This document shows positions 53,283 through 62,853 of a stretch of DNA of 64,000 nucleotides, one piece after another (positions within the stretch are counted from its first letter, which is position 1; the number at the start of each line of letters is the position of its first letter). Source of the stretch: an uncultured Sterolibacteriaceae bacterium (GTDB taxonomy: Bacteria; Pseudomonadota; Gammaproteobacteria; Burkholderiales; Rhodocyclaceae); assembly GCA_937888595.1 (NCBI GenBank), contig CALARK010000020.1:472519-536518 (forward strand), in the 5' to 3' direction. The notes under the pieces were generated by a model. The model was not told where the DNA came from. It did no database searches and worked only from the letters and a program-made list of their open reading frames with translations. The position numbers and the translations under genes are program-made.

Positions 53283-53606
53283 CTATCGTTCCAGCAGGGC
53301 GCGCTTGCCCGGCTTGCCGCGCCATTCGTCCGCATCCGCCGGCGGTTCCTTGCGCTCGATGATGGCCGGCCACTGCTTGGCCAGTTCGGCATTCATGGCG
53401 ATCATGTCGCGCTGCCCTTCCGGCACGTCATCCTCGGCGAAAATCGCTTCGGCCGGGCACTCCGGCACGCACAGCGTGCAGTCGATGCACTCTTCCGGAT
53501 CAATGACGAGGAAGTTCGGCCCCTCGCGAAAGCAGTCGACCGGGCAGACATCCACGCAATCGGTGTATTTGCACTTGATGCAGTTTTCGGTGACGACGTA
53601 CGTCAT
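53283..53606 (-). CDS. fdxA: Seven-iron ferredoxin (3Fe-4S/4Fe-4S)
   Basis: A 107-residue electron carrier: MTYVVTENCIKCKYTDCVDVCPVDCF holds the first cysteine set, and CIDCTLCVPECP near 40 the second. The length and the C-terminal helix (AELAKQWPAIIERKEPP) match the Azotobacter FdI-like FdxA family. It lies 93 bases downstream of der; a dispersed repeat copy occupies part of that gap. Confidence 0.95.
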   Translation of the reverse strand: MTYVVTENCIKCKYTDCVDVCPVDCFREGPNFLVIDPEECIDCTLCVPECPAEAIFAEDDVPEGQRDMIAMNAELAKQWPAIIERKEPPADADEWRGKPGKRALLER

Positions 53607-53671
53607 CGGACGCTCCTGTTTCCCCTGGCGATCCCCCTGGTGCGCTGAAGTATAGCCGTGACGCAGGCCTG

Positions 53672-53700
53672 TGCGCCGTCCCGCCGGCGCCGACTTTTAT
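53672..53700 (-). repeat. KVG element, intergenic copy after der
   Basis: About 25 of 29 bases match; it touches the last base of the der stop codon. On the plus strand it forms a perfect GCGCCG/CGGCGC hairpin followed by GACTTTT, a terminator-like shape, but that is the strand opposite to der and fdxA. Confidence 0.85.
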
Positions 53701-55025
53701 CAATCCTTGTCGACGTACGGGTTCTTGCTGCTCTTGAACTGGATGCGCAACGGCGTGCCCTGGAGTCGGAAGGCTTCCATGTAGACATGCTCCAGATAGC
53801 GCACGTAGGCCGGCGGCACATGCTCGAGCGCATTGCCGTGGATGACGATGATCGGCGGATTGCTGCCGCCCTGGTGGGCGTAACGCAGCTTGGGGCGCAC
53901 GTTGCCGTGCCGTGGTGGCGCCTGCTTCTGCACCGCGTCGAGCAGCACGCGCGTCAGCTTCGGCGTGGCCAGCTTGACCATCGCGGCGGCATAGGCCTTG
54001 TCGACCGACTGCAGCACGCTGGCGACCCCCTGCCCTTTCAGCGCCGAAATGTAGTGGATGCGGGCGAAGCCCAGGAAGTTGAGCTTGCGCTGGATGTCCT
54101 GCTTGATCCGGTCGCGGCGGTAGGCATCGACGGCGTCCCACTTGTTCACCGCCAGCACCAGCGCCCGGCCCGCCTCGATGCAGAAGCCGGCGATGTGGGC
54201 GTCCTGGTCGGAAATGTCCTGGCTGGCATCGACCATCAGGACGACGACGTTGGCGGCCTCCACGGCCTGGAGCGTCTTGACGACCGAGAACTTTTCGATC
54301 GCCTCGAAGACGCGTCCCTTGCGGCGCAGGCCGGCGGTGTCGATCAGCGTATAGCGCTTGCCGTTGCGTTCGAACGGGGTGGAAATCGCGTCGCGCGTCG
54401 TGCCCGGCATGTCGAAGGCGATCATGCGCTCCTCGCCGAGCAGGGTATTGATCAGCGTGCTCTTGCCGACATTCGGACGGCCGACCACGGCGACACGCGG
54501 CCCCGCATCGTCCGCTGCATCCGGCGCTTCCTCGGGGAAATCCGCAAGGACGAACTCGAGCAGTTCGCGCACGCCGTCGCCGTGCGCAGAGGAGATGACG
54601 CGCGGCTCGCCGCAGCCCAGTTCGTGGAACTCGGCCGCGACGACATCGCGGTTCATGCCCTCGGCCTTGTTGACGACAAGATGCAGCGACCGGCCGGAAC
54701 GCCGCAGCCGCTCGGCGATCACCTTGTCCTGCGGGGCGAGCCCGGTACGGCCATCGACGAGGAAGATCAGTGCATCCGCCTCGGCGATCGCCGCCTCGGC
54801 CTGACGCGCCATCTCGTGCTCGATGCCGTCTTTCGCGAGCGGTTCGAAGCCGCCGGTGTCGATGACGAGGAAGGGCCGCTTGCCGAGCCGGCCGTGACCG
54901 TAATGACGATCGCGCGTCAGGCCCGGCTGGTCGGCGACGAGCGCATCGCGCGTCTTCGTCAGCCGGTTGAAGAGCGTCGATTTGCCGACATTCGGACGTC
55001 CGACCAGGGCCAGTGTGGGAAGCAT
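53700..55025 (-). CDS. der: Ribosome-assembly GTPase Der (EngA)
   Basis: A double-GTPase needed for 50S maturation. It has 441 residues with two G domains, each with GRPNVGKST (near 10 and 183), DTGGF and DTAGL switches, NKAE/NKWD specificity motifs and a C-terminal KH-like domain. ATG at 55025 (MLPTLALVGRPNVGK); the open frame upstream reads into bamB. The bamB-der order is conserved. Confidence 0.97.
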   Translation of the reverse strand: MLPTLALVGRPNVGKSTLFNRLTKTRDALVADQPGLTRDRHYGHGRLGKRPFLVIDTGGFEPLAKDGIEHEMARQAEAAIAEADALIFLVDGRTGLAPQDKVIAERLRRSGRSLHLVVNKAEGMNRDVVAAEFHELGCGEPRVISSAHGDGVRELLEFVLADFPEEAPDAADDAGPRVAVVGRPNVGKSTLINTLLGEERMIAFDMPGTTRDAISTPFERNGKRYTLIDTAGLRRKGRVFEAIEKFSVVKTLQAVEAANVVVLMVDASQDISDQDAHIAGFCIEAGRALVLAVNKWDAVDAYRRDRIKQDIQRKLNFLGFARIHYISALKGQGVASVLQSVDKAYAAAMVKLATPKLTRVLLDAVQKQAPPRHGNVRPKLRYAHQGGSNPPIIVIHGNALEHVPPAYVRYLEHVYMEAFRLQGTPLRIQFKSSKNPYVDKD

Positions 55026-55038
55026 GGTCTGTGCTGCG

Positions 55039-56202
55039 TCAGGGCGCGGCCACGGCGTGCAGGCTGCCGTTCTTCGTCTGCACCACGAAGCGGCTGCCGC
55101 CCAGTGGACGCGGCGGAGCGACAACGGCCGAACCGTCGGTGGCCAGGCGCGCAGCGAACGCGCCATCCTCGACCGACAGCAAATGGATGTATCCCTCGAA
55201 GTCGGCGATGGCGACATGGCGTCCGACCACGAGCGGACGCGTCACGCCGCGCATGAACAGCTTGTCCTGCTTCCACAGGCTGGCACCGCTCGACAACTGG
55301 AAGGCCTGCACGGCACTCTTCTCGTCCGTCACGAAAACGGCATTCTGCCCGACCGCGAGTCCGGCGATGGACGACACCTCGCGGGCCCATTGCTGGCGCC
55401 CGTTGTCCGCATCGAAACAGGCCACGCGGCCCTGGTAGGCCGCGGCGCACACGGTCTCGCCGACGACCACGGGATCGCTGGCCACATCCGCGATGCGCTC
55501 CAGTTCGGTCGTGCCGCGCGGCAGGGCGACCGTCGACTCCCACAGGGCCGCACCGTTATTGAGCGCGATGGCGACCAGCTTGCCACCGGGGAAGCCGGCA
55601 TAGAGCGCCTTGTCGGTCAGCGTCACGCCGACGCTCGAACGCAGCGACAGGGCCGGCGTGCTGCGCTGGTAAACCCAACGGCGCTGGCCATCGGCGGCGG
55701 CGAAACCGAAGATGCGCGCATCGCCGCTCCGGACGGCGACAAGGTCGCCCGACACCGCGGGGGCGGCCAGAATTTCGGAACTCGCTCGGGCCTGCCATGC
55801 CGGACGACCGTCAACGGCATTGAAGGCCAGCACTTCGCCCTTGGAAGTGCCGACGACAACCAGCTTGCCATCGCTGCCGACACCACCGGAAAGCGGCTGG
55901 CCGACTTCGATGCGCCAGACCTGACGACCGCCATCGAATCGGGCCAGACTGCCGTCACGACCCGCAGCAAAAACGCTCCCGCCGGCGACGGCTGGGACGA
56001 ACGAAAACTCTGCCGCATTTCCGACACGCGCCTGCCAGAGCGACTGCAATTCGGCCGTCGGCTGGATCGTACCGAGCACCGCCGGCTTGACCTTCGGCGC
56101 AGACTTGCTGAACGGATTGAGGGCATCCACCGTATTGCTGATCGTGGAGCACCCTGCCGTCAGTAGCGCGGCAATGCAGACCGGAACCAGTCTGCGGATC
56201 AC
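55039..56202 (-). CDS. bamB: Outer-membrane assembly lipoprotein BamB
   Basis: A beta-propeller lipoprotein of the BAM complex. It has 387 residues; the lipobox LLTAGC ends at 18, then PQQ-like propeller repeats (for example GKLVVVGTSKGEVLAFNAVDGRPAW and CFDADNGRQQWAREV). It overlaps yfgM by four bases and is followed by der 13 bases later, the standard cluster. Confidence 0.95.
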   Translation of the reverse strand: MIRRLVPVCIAALLTAGCSTISNTVDALNPFSKSAPKVKPAVLGTIQPTAELQSLWQARVGNAAEFSFVPAVAGGSVFAAGRDGSLARFDGGRQVWRIEVGQPLSGGVGSDGKLVVVGTSKGEVLAFNAVDGRPAWQARASSEILAAPAVSGDLVAVRSGDARIFGFAAADGQRRWVYQRSTPALSLRSSVGVTLTDKALYAGFPGGKLVAIALNNGAALWESTVALPRGTTELERIADVASDPVVVGETVCAAAYQGRVACFDADNGRQQWAREVSSIAGLAVGQNAVFVTDEKSAVQAFQLSSGASLWKQDKLFMRGVTRPLVVGRHVAIADFEGYIHLLSVEDGAFAARLATDGSAVVAPPRPLGGSRFVVQTKNGSLHAVAAP

Positions 56203-56861
56203 GACTGCCCTCCGGCAGCGTCGCGCTTGGCCTGCAGGATTTCGCCGTACGGCCCCGTCGGCATCCCTTCTTCCTTGCGTGCCGCCTCGAGCGCCTTGAG
56301 CGCCTCGTCGTAGGCCTTGCGGGCGTCGGCCGCCTTGCCCTGCACGGCAAGGATATCGCCGCGCACCTCGAGATAGCGCGGCATCAGCGCGGGCGCAGGC
56401 GGCACCGACAGCAGGGCCAGCGCATTGTCGAAACTCTTTTCCTCGGCGAGCGTGACGGCCTGGCGCAGGCGGGCCAGATCGCGCAAGCCGTCATCCTTCG
56501 CATGCTCGGCGGCCCAGCCGAACTGCACCTGCGCCGACTTGAGATCGCCGGTTTCCGCGAGCACCTTGCCGGACAGCATGGCCGCCATGCCGGCATAGGC
56601 CGTGCCCGAATACTTGTCGATCAGTTCGCCCGACAACTGGCGCACGCGCTTCACGTCCTGCTGGGCCAACGCCTGCTGGACGCCGCCGTAAAGCTGGGCC
56701 GCCTGTCCTGCCTGGCCGCGCTGCCACCACTGCCAGCCCTGCCAGCCAACGACCGCAACCGCGGCCGCGGTGATCACCCCGGTCACCAGCGTGCCGTGCA
56801 GCTTCCACCAGGTTTTCAGCTCTTCTATCTGTTCCTGCTCTTCAAGGTCGTAGGTCGCCAT
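56199..56861 (-). CDS. yfgM: YfgM-like TPR protein, SecYEG ancillary factor
   Basis: A 220-residue inner-membrane protein: cytoplasmic head (LEEQEQIEELKTWWKLHG), membrane helix (VITAAAVAVVGWQGWQWW), periplasmic tetratricopeptide region. It is known to associate with the Sec translocon and periplasmic chaperones in E. coli. Lies between hisS (27-base gap) and bamB (overlap), its conserved place. Confidence 0.93.
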   Translation of the reverse strand: MATYDLEEQEQIEELKTWWKLHGTLVTGVITAAAVAVVGWQGWQWWQRGQAGQAAQLYGGVQQALAQQDVKRVRQLSGELIDKYSGTAYAGMAAMLSGKVLAETGDLKSAQVQFGWAAEHAKDDGLRDLARLRQAVTLAEEKSFDNALALLSVPPAPALMPRYLEVRGDILAVQGKAADARKAYDEALKALEAARKEEGMPTGPYGEILQAKRDAAGGQS

Positions 56862-56888
56862 GATTTCAGTCCTCGCTCATTCCCGTGA

Positions 56889-58168
56889 TCATTCCTCGTC
56901 CACCGCCCACAGCAAGTCGCTCACGCGGTCGGCGAGCTCATCCAGCGGCACGCGCTGCTGCTCGGCCTCGACACGCAACGGCTTCAGGGTCACCGCATTC
57001 ATCGCCGCCTCGTCGTCGCCGACGACCAGGGCGAGTTGCGCACCCGATGCGTCCGCGCGCTTGAACTGCGACTTGAAGCTGCCGCCGCCCATGTGGGTCA
57101 ATACCGCACAGCCGATGTCGCGCAGCATCTCGGCCGCCTTGAAGGCATGCCGCTGCGCGGCCTCGCCGGCATGCACGACATAAATGTCGGGGGCCGGGTT
57201 GTCGATGCCGCCGCCCTGCGCTTCGAGCAGCGCCATCAGGCGTTCGATGCCCATCGCGAAGCCGCAGGCCGGCGCCGGCTTGCCGCCTAGCTGCTCCACC
57301 AGGCCGTCGTAGCGGCCCCCTGCGCAAACCGTGCCCTGGGCACCGAGCGCGTCGGTGACCCACTCGAACACGGTCAGGTTGTAATAGTCCAGCCCGCGCA
57401 CCAGGCGCGGGTTGATGCGGTAGGGAATCGCCGCATCCTTGAGCAATTGCTGTACGCCTTCGAAATGCTTGAGCGACGCCTCGCCGAGATAGTCGATCAG
57501 CTTCGGCGCGGCGTCGACAATGCCTTGCAGGGCCGGGTTCTTGGTGTCGAGGATGCGCAGCGGGTTGGTGTGCAGGCGACGCTTGCCGTCCTCGTCGAGC
57601 TGGTCGACATGCTGTTCGAGATACGCGATCAGGTCGTCGCGATGCTTCGCGCGCTCATCGGGCTGGCCGAGCGAGTTGATCTCGAGCCGGACTCCTTCCA
57701 GCCCCAGGTCGTCCCACAGCCGCGCACACATGATGATCTGCTCGGCGTCGATGTCCGGACCGGGCAGGCCGAGCGCCTCGATGCCGACCTGATGGAACTG
57801 GCGGTAGCGCCCCTTCTGCGGCCGCTCGTGGCGAAACATCGGCCCCATGTACCAGAGCCGTTTCGGGCCGTCGTAAAGCAGGTTGTGCTGCAGCACCGCG
57901 CGCACGCAGGAGGCAGTGCCTTCGGGGCGCAGCGTCAGCTGCTCGCCGTTGAGGCTGTCGGTGAAGGAATACATCTCCTTCTCGACGATGTCGGTGACGG
58001 CGCCGATGGCGCGGGCAAACAAGGGCGTCGGCTCGACCAGCGGCATGCGGATCGGCCGGTAGCCGTAGGCGGACAGCCAGTCGCGGATGGTCGCCTCGAA
58101 GGCCTCCCAGCGTTCGGCGTCGGCAGGCAGGATGTCGTTCATCCCGCGGATGGCTTGCAGGGTCTGGC

Positions 58169-58172
<4 letters not shown>
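56889..58172 (-). CDS. hisS: Histidyl-tRNA synthetase
   Basis: A class II synthetase of 427 residues. RGMNDILPADAERW at the start, motif 2 region FRHERPQKGRYRQFHQ, histidine-A site LVRGLDYYNLTVFEW and GGRYDGLVEQLGG, then a C-terminal anticodon-binding domain. Its start overlaps the ispG stop by four bases. Confidence 0.97.
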
Positions 58173-59424
<1,252 letters not shown>

Positions 59425-59428
<4 letters not shown>

Positions 59429-60312
59429 TCGACCTTCAGGCGGGCAACTTCGGCACGCGTGTGGGGCGCCAGATCGATCACGCGATCACCATAGGTGACG
59501 CGGACCTTGCCCGCATTGCCGACCACCACATCGAATGGCGGCTTGCCCGACAATTCGAGGCGCGTGCCCGCCGGATTCTCACCAGTATGGAGCACCTGCC
59601 GGGCAGCATCGGATACCTCCAGCCAGGCGCGGTCCTCGAAGCTGAACACCAGCAGCGGCGCTGCGGGCTGTGCGGCGGGCAGTGCGGAATTGCCAACCAC
59701 GCCTGCAGTTCCAGCGTCTACGGCAGTCTGCAACGCCTCCGTCACCACCGGCGCAGCCGGGGATGCGGCAGGGGGCAGGGCGGCAGCCGTATCGGCCGGC
59801 GGCACGGATACGGCCGGTCCATTCTCTGCAGCGACGGGAGGCGCGGCCATTTCCGGACTGAAATACTGCCAGAGGCCTATCAGAATGGCCGCCAGGGCGA
59901 TGACGATGGCGGCAGAAGCGAGCAGGCTCAACTGCCGCAGGCCACCGGGCTCGCCGGCAAGTCCCATGTTGTCGGGCGGCCTGACTTCGACCGGCACATT
60001 CGGCGTCCGGGCATCGAGCAGTTGCAGCAGCGCGCCGGCATCCAGTCCAAGCAGGCGGGCGTAGCTGCGGGTGAAGCCGCGCACGATGGTGGTTCCCGGC
60101 AGGGCATCGTAGTCGTCAGCCTCGAGTTGCTCGACCTGGCGCTGGCTGAACTTGAGCGACTGCGCGACATCGGCTGTCGACAGGCCGGCGGCCTCGCGCG
60201 CTTCGCGCAGCTGGCAGCCCACGGTCGCCGTCCTGCCGGCGCCGACTTCCTCCGTCGATGACGCATCCGGCGGCAGGGTTTCTGCCGGCCTGTCCTGCTG
60301 TACCTCGGTCAA
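59425..60312 (-). CDS. rodZ: RodZ cytoskeletal protein
   Basis: Links MreB to the inner membrane and helps set cell shape. It has 295 residues: N-terminal helix-turn-helix (QLREAREAAGLSTADVAQSLKFSQRQVEQLEADDYDALPG), membrane helix (LLASAAIVIALAAILIGLW), proline/alanine-rich linker, and C-terminal DUF4115 domain. It starts with TTG at 60312 overlapping the pilW stop. Just before the HTH it reads EEVGAGRTATVG, encoded by a diverged repeat copy in the variable N-terminal tail. Confidence 0.94.
60224..60252 (-). repeat. KVG element, diverged copy in rodZ (in frame)
   Basis: About 23 of 29 bases match; it encodes EVGAGRTA in the N-terminal tail ahead of the helix-turn-helix. Confidence 0.6.
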
Positions 60313-61103
60313 TCGAACTCTCCACGCATCAGCTTCTGGTACTCGACGGAATCACGATGCTTGCGGCGCAGCAGTCCGGTATGGCGTGCCTCTCCCTCGC
60401 GATCACCCAGCTTGCGATCGACACGCAGCGCCAGCCATGCCGATGCAGCGGTCGGTTCGATGAGCTTGTGAAGATCCTGCAGGCGCTGGCGGGCCTCGTC
60501 CGGGCGATTGCCGCGGTAGGCGAGCTCCGCCAGCCAGTACAGGGCGCCGCGATTGCCCGCGTCGAGACGCAGGGCGCGCAACAGGTAGTCCTCGGCGAGC
60601 CGGTCGTCGGGGATGCGCATGGCGCAGTATCCGGCATTGACCAGCGCGCTGACCGGCGCCTGATAGAGCGGATTGCCGATCGCGATCCGGAAATGGCCGA
60701 TGGATTCCTGCGCCCTGCCCGTCTGGCACAGGAACCAGCCGTAATCGTTATTGATCTCCGGGTCGTTGCCGGCCATCCCGAGGGCGGTGCGGAAGTTTTC
60801 CGCCGCCAGCTCGTTCTTGCGCAGGGCCATGTAGACGAGGCCCATGAGGTTGTAGGCGGGCGCATAGCTGCCATCGGAGGCGAGCGCGATGCGCGCCTCG
60901 TCGAGCGCCACCTCGTGGCGGCCCTCCTCGAGGTACAGCCGGCCGAGCTCGGCATGCACCTTGGCGCGCTGCCGGGCCTCGCTGCCGGCCGCCTGCTGGG
61001 ACATGGCCAGCTCGACGCTGGCGGACTCGCCGCCGGCCGGATTGCCGGCACAGCCGGCGAGCAGGACCGCGACCAGCAGTCCCGGAAGAATAGTCCTCTT
61101 CAT
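60309..61103 (-). CDS. pilW: Type IV pilus biogenesis lipoprotein (PilF/PilW)
   Basis: A TPR pilotin that places the PilQ secretin in the outer membrane. It has 264 residues: signal peptide with lipobox VLLAGC ending at 18, then about six tetratricopeptide repeats (VHAELGRLYLEEGRHEVAL and INNDYGWFLCQTGRAQESI are examples). The ATG at 61103 shares a base with the rlmN stop (TGATG). The rlmN-pilW-rodZ-ispG-hisS order is conserved. Confidence 0.94.
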   Translation of the reverse strand: MKRTILPGLLVAVLLAGCAGNPAGGESASVELAMSQQAAGSEARQRAKVHAELGRLYLEEGRHEVALDEARIALASDGSYAPAYNLMGLVYMALRKNELAAENFRTALGMAGNDPEINNDYGWFLCQTGRAQESIGHFRIAIGNPLYQAPVSALVNAGYCAMRIPDDRLAEDYLLRALRLDAGNRGALYWLAELAYRGNRPDEARQRLQDLHKLIEPTAASAWLALRVDRKLGDREGEARHTGLLRRKHRDSVEYQKLMRGEFD

Positions 61104-62245
61104 CAGATGGCAACCTCCAGCGGAATGCGGGTGGCCGCGCGCCTCGACCGGTCCCTGACCTGTCCGGCCAGTTGGCCGCAGGCCGCATCGATGTCGTCGC
61201 CGCGCGTCTTGCGCACGGTCGTGACGACCTCCGCCTGCATCAGGATTTCCTGGAAACGGCGCACGCGCTCGGCCGAGGGCTTGCGGTAGCCGCTTCCCGG
61301 AAAGGGGTTGAAAGGAATCAGGTTGAACTTGCACGGAATCTCGCGCGTCAGCGCCAGCAGGGCGCGCGCATCCGCGTCGCGGTCGTTCACCCCGGCGAGC
61401 AGCACGTACTCGAAGGTGATGAAGTCGCGCGGCGCCTTGTCGAGATAGCGGCGGCAGGCCGCCATCAGCTCGACCAGCGGGTACTTGCGGTTGAGCGGCA
61501 CCAGTTCGTCGCGCAACGCGTCGGTCGGCGCGTGCAGCGATACGGCCAGCGCCACCGGGCACTCCTCACGCAGGCGATCCATGGCCGGCACCATGCCGGC
61601 CGTCGACACGGTAACGCGGCGTCGCGACAGCCCGTAGGCGTTGTCGTCGAGCATGAGCTTCAACGCCGCCACCACGTTATCGTAGTTGGCCAGCGGCTCT
61701 CCCATGCCCATCAGCACGACGTTGCTGATCACGCGCTCACCCGAATCGCCGACCCCCGGCTGCTTCACCGCGCCGAGCATGCGGTTGGCGTGCCACAACT
61801 GGCCGATGATTTCTGCGGTCGTCAGGTTCCGGTTGAAGCCCTGCTTGCCCGTCGAGCAGAAGGAGCACTCAAGCGCGCAGCCCACCTGAGTCGAGACGCA
61901 CAGCGTGCCGCGGCTGGCCTCGGGGATGAACACCGTTTCGACGGCATTGTTGCTGCCCACGTCAAGGAGCCACTTGCGCGTGCCATCGGCGGCCACGTTG
62001 TCGCGAACGGGAACCGGTCCGCGAATCTCGGCAAGCTCGGCCAGCTTGGTTCGCAGGCTTTTCGCCACGTCGGTCATCTGCCCGAAATCATCGCTGCCGA
62101 AGCGGTGCATCCAGCGCAGCACCTGGCGCGCGCGGAACGGCTTCTCGCCGTGCTGCGCGAACCAGTCCGTCAGGCGATCGGCATCGAAATCGAGCAGGTT
62201 GTCGAGCCTGCCCCCCGTCGTCCCCCTCGCGGGGTGTTCCGGCAT
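61103..62245 (-). CDS. rlmN: Dual-specificity RNA methyltransferase RlmN
   Basis: A radical-SAM enzyme that methylates A2503 of 23S rRNA and A37 of some tRNAs. Its core holds the cluster motif CALECSFCSTG, GMGEPLANYDNV and a C-terminal cysteine region. The family start is near NLLDFDADRLTDWF; here the reading frame has an extra N-terminal stretch encoded by a 64-bp palindromic element. ATG at 62245 gives 380 residues; TTG at 62278 would add 11 more. The true start is uncertain. Confidence 0.95.
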   Translation of the reverse strand: MPEHPARGTTGGRLDNLLDFDADRLTDWFAQHGEKPFRARQVLRWMHRFGSDDFGQMTDVAKSLRTKLAELAEIRGPVPVRDNVAADGTRKWLLDVGSNNAVETVFIPEASRGTLCVSTQVGCALECSFCSTGKQGFNRNLTTAEIIGQLWHANRMLGAVKQPGVGDSGERVISNVVLMGMGEPLANYDNVVAALKLMLDDNAYGLSRRRVTVSTAGMVPAMDRLREECPVALAVSLHAPTDALRDELVPLNRKYPLVELMAACRRYLDKAPRDFITFEYVLLAGVNDRDADARALLALTREIPCKFNLIPFNPFPGSGYRKPSAERVRRFQEILMQAEVVTTVRKTRGDDIDAACGQLAGQVRDRSRRAATRIPLEVAI

Positions 62246-62273
62246 GCTCGCTGCGCTCGATATCACGGGGGGC
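62210..62273. mobile_element. Candidate 64-bp palindromic element with 9-base inverted ends, over the rlmN start
   Basis: GCCCCCCGT at 62210-62218 and ACGGGGGGC at 62265-62273 are perfect inverted repeats. Between them lie a GC hairpin (CCCCTCGCGGGG-like) and GAGCGCAGCGAGC. The shape resembles a small non-coding insertion (MITE- or REP-like). Only one copy is in this window. Confidence 0.45.
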
Positions 62274-62297
62274 TCCAAACGACGCTCGCTCGGTCGA

Positions 62298-62726
62298 TCA
62301 ACGGCCCGAGTAGACGTTCAGTTCCGGGAAGAAGTAGGCGACCTCGACCTTGGCGGTCTCGGGACCGTCCGAGCCGTGCACAGCGTTGGCATCGATGCTT
62401 TCGGCGAAATCGGCGCGAATGGTGCCGGCAGCCGCGTCCTTCGGGTTGGTGGCGCCCATCAGCTCGCGGTTCTTGGCAATGGCGTTCTCGCCCTCGAGCA
62501 CCTGGATCATCACGGGGCCGGAGGTCATGAACTTCACGAGGTCCTTGTAGAAGGGACGCTCCTTGTGCACGGCATAGAAGCCGCCGGCTTCCTGCTCCGA
62601 CAGCCAGGCCATGCGGGCAGCAACGATCTTCAGACCGTTGGTTTCGAAACGGGAATAGATCTTGCCGATCACGTTCTTGGCAACGGCATCGGGTTTGATG
62701 ATCGACAGGGTTCTTTCGACAGCCAT
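62298..62726 (-). CDS. ndk: Nucleoside diphosphate kinase
   Basis: Balances nucleoside triphosphates through a phosphohistidine. It has 142 residues: MAVERTLSIIKPDAVAKNVIG, MIQVLEGENAIAKNRELMGATNP, and the active histidine in NAVHGSDGPE. It is the first gene of the ndk-rlmN-pilW-rodZ-ispG-hisS run; the gap to rlmN holds part of the palindromic element. Confidence 0.98.
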   Translation of the reverse strand: MAVERTLSIIKPDAVAKNVIGKIYSRFETNGLKIVAARMAWLSEQEAGGFYAVHKERPFYKDLVKFMTSGPVMIQVLEGENAIAKNRELMGATNPKDAAAGTIRADFAESIDANAVHGSDGPETAKVEVAYFFPELNVYSGR

Positions 62727-62809
62727 TCTGATTTCTCCAGCAGATTGATAAGTAAAACAAAGGGCTGGCGATTTTATCTCAGAATGCCCCTTCCTCCCGG
62801 TGCCGCCAG

Positions 62810-62834
62810 AAAAAAGCCCGGCCGCAGCCGGGCT
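62810..62834 (-). terminator. Terminator after the TRAP permease gene
   Basis: AGCCCGGC and GCCGGGCT form a perfect 8-bp stem with a CGCA loop; on the minus strand it is followed by six U. It lies about 20 bases beyond the permease stop. Confidence 0.88.
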
Positions 62835-62853
62835 CGGGATGCGCGCTGCCCGG

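Noticed and set aside
53658..55256. Long plus-strand open frame (532 codons) opposite der
   Set aside because: It mirrors the codon structure of der on the other strand; the composition is a GC-rich shadow with no family resemblance.
61172..62530. 452-codon plus-strand open frame opposite rlmN
   Set aside because: Antisense shadow of rlmN and ndk, rich in Arg, His and Gln, with no ribosome site.
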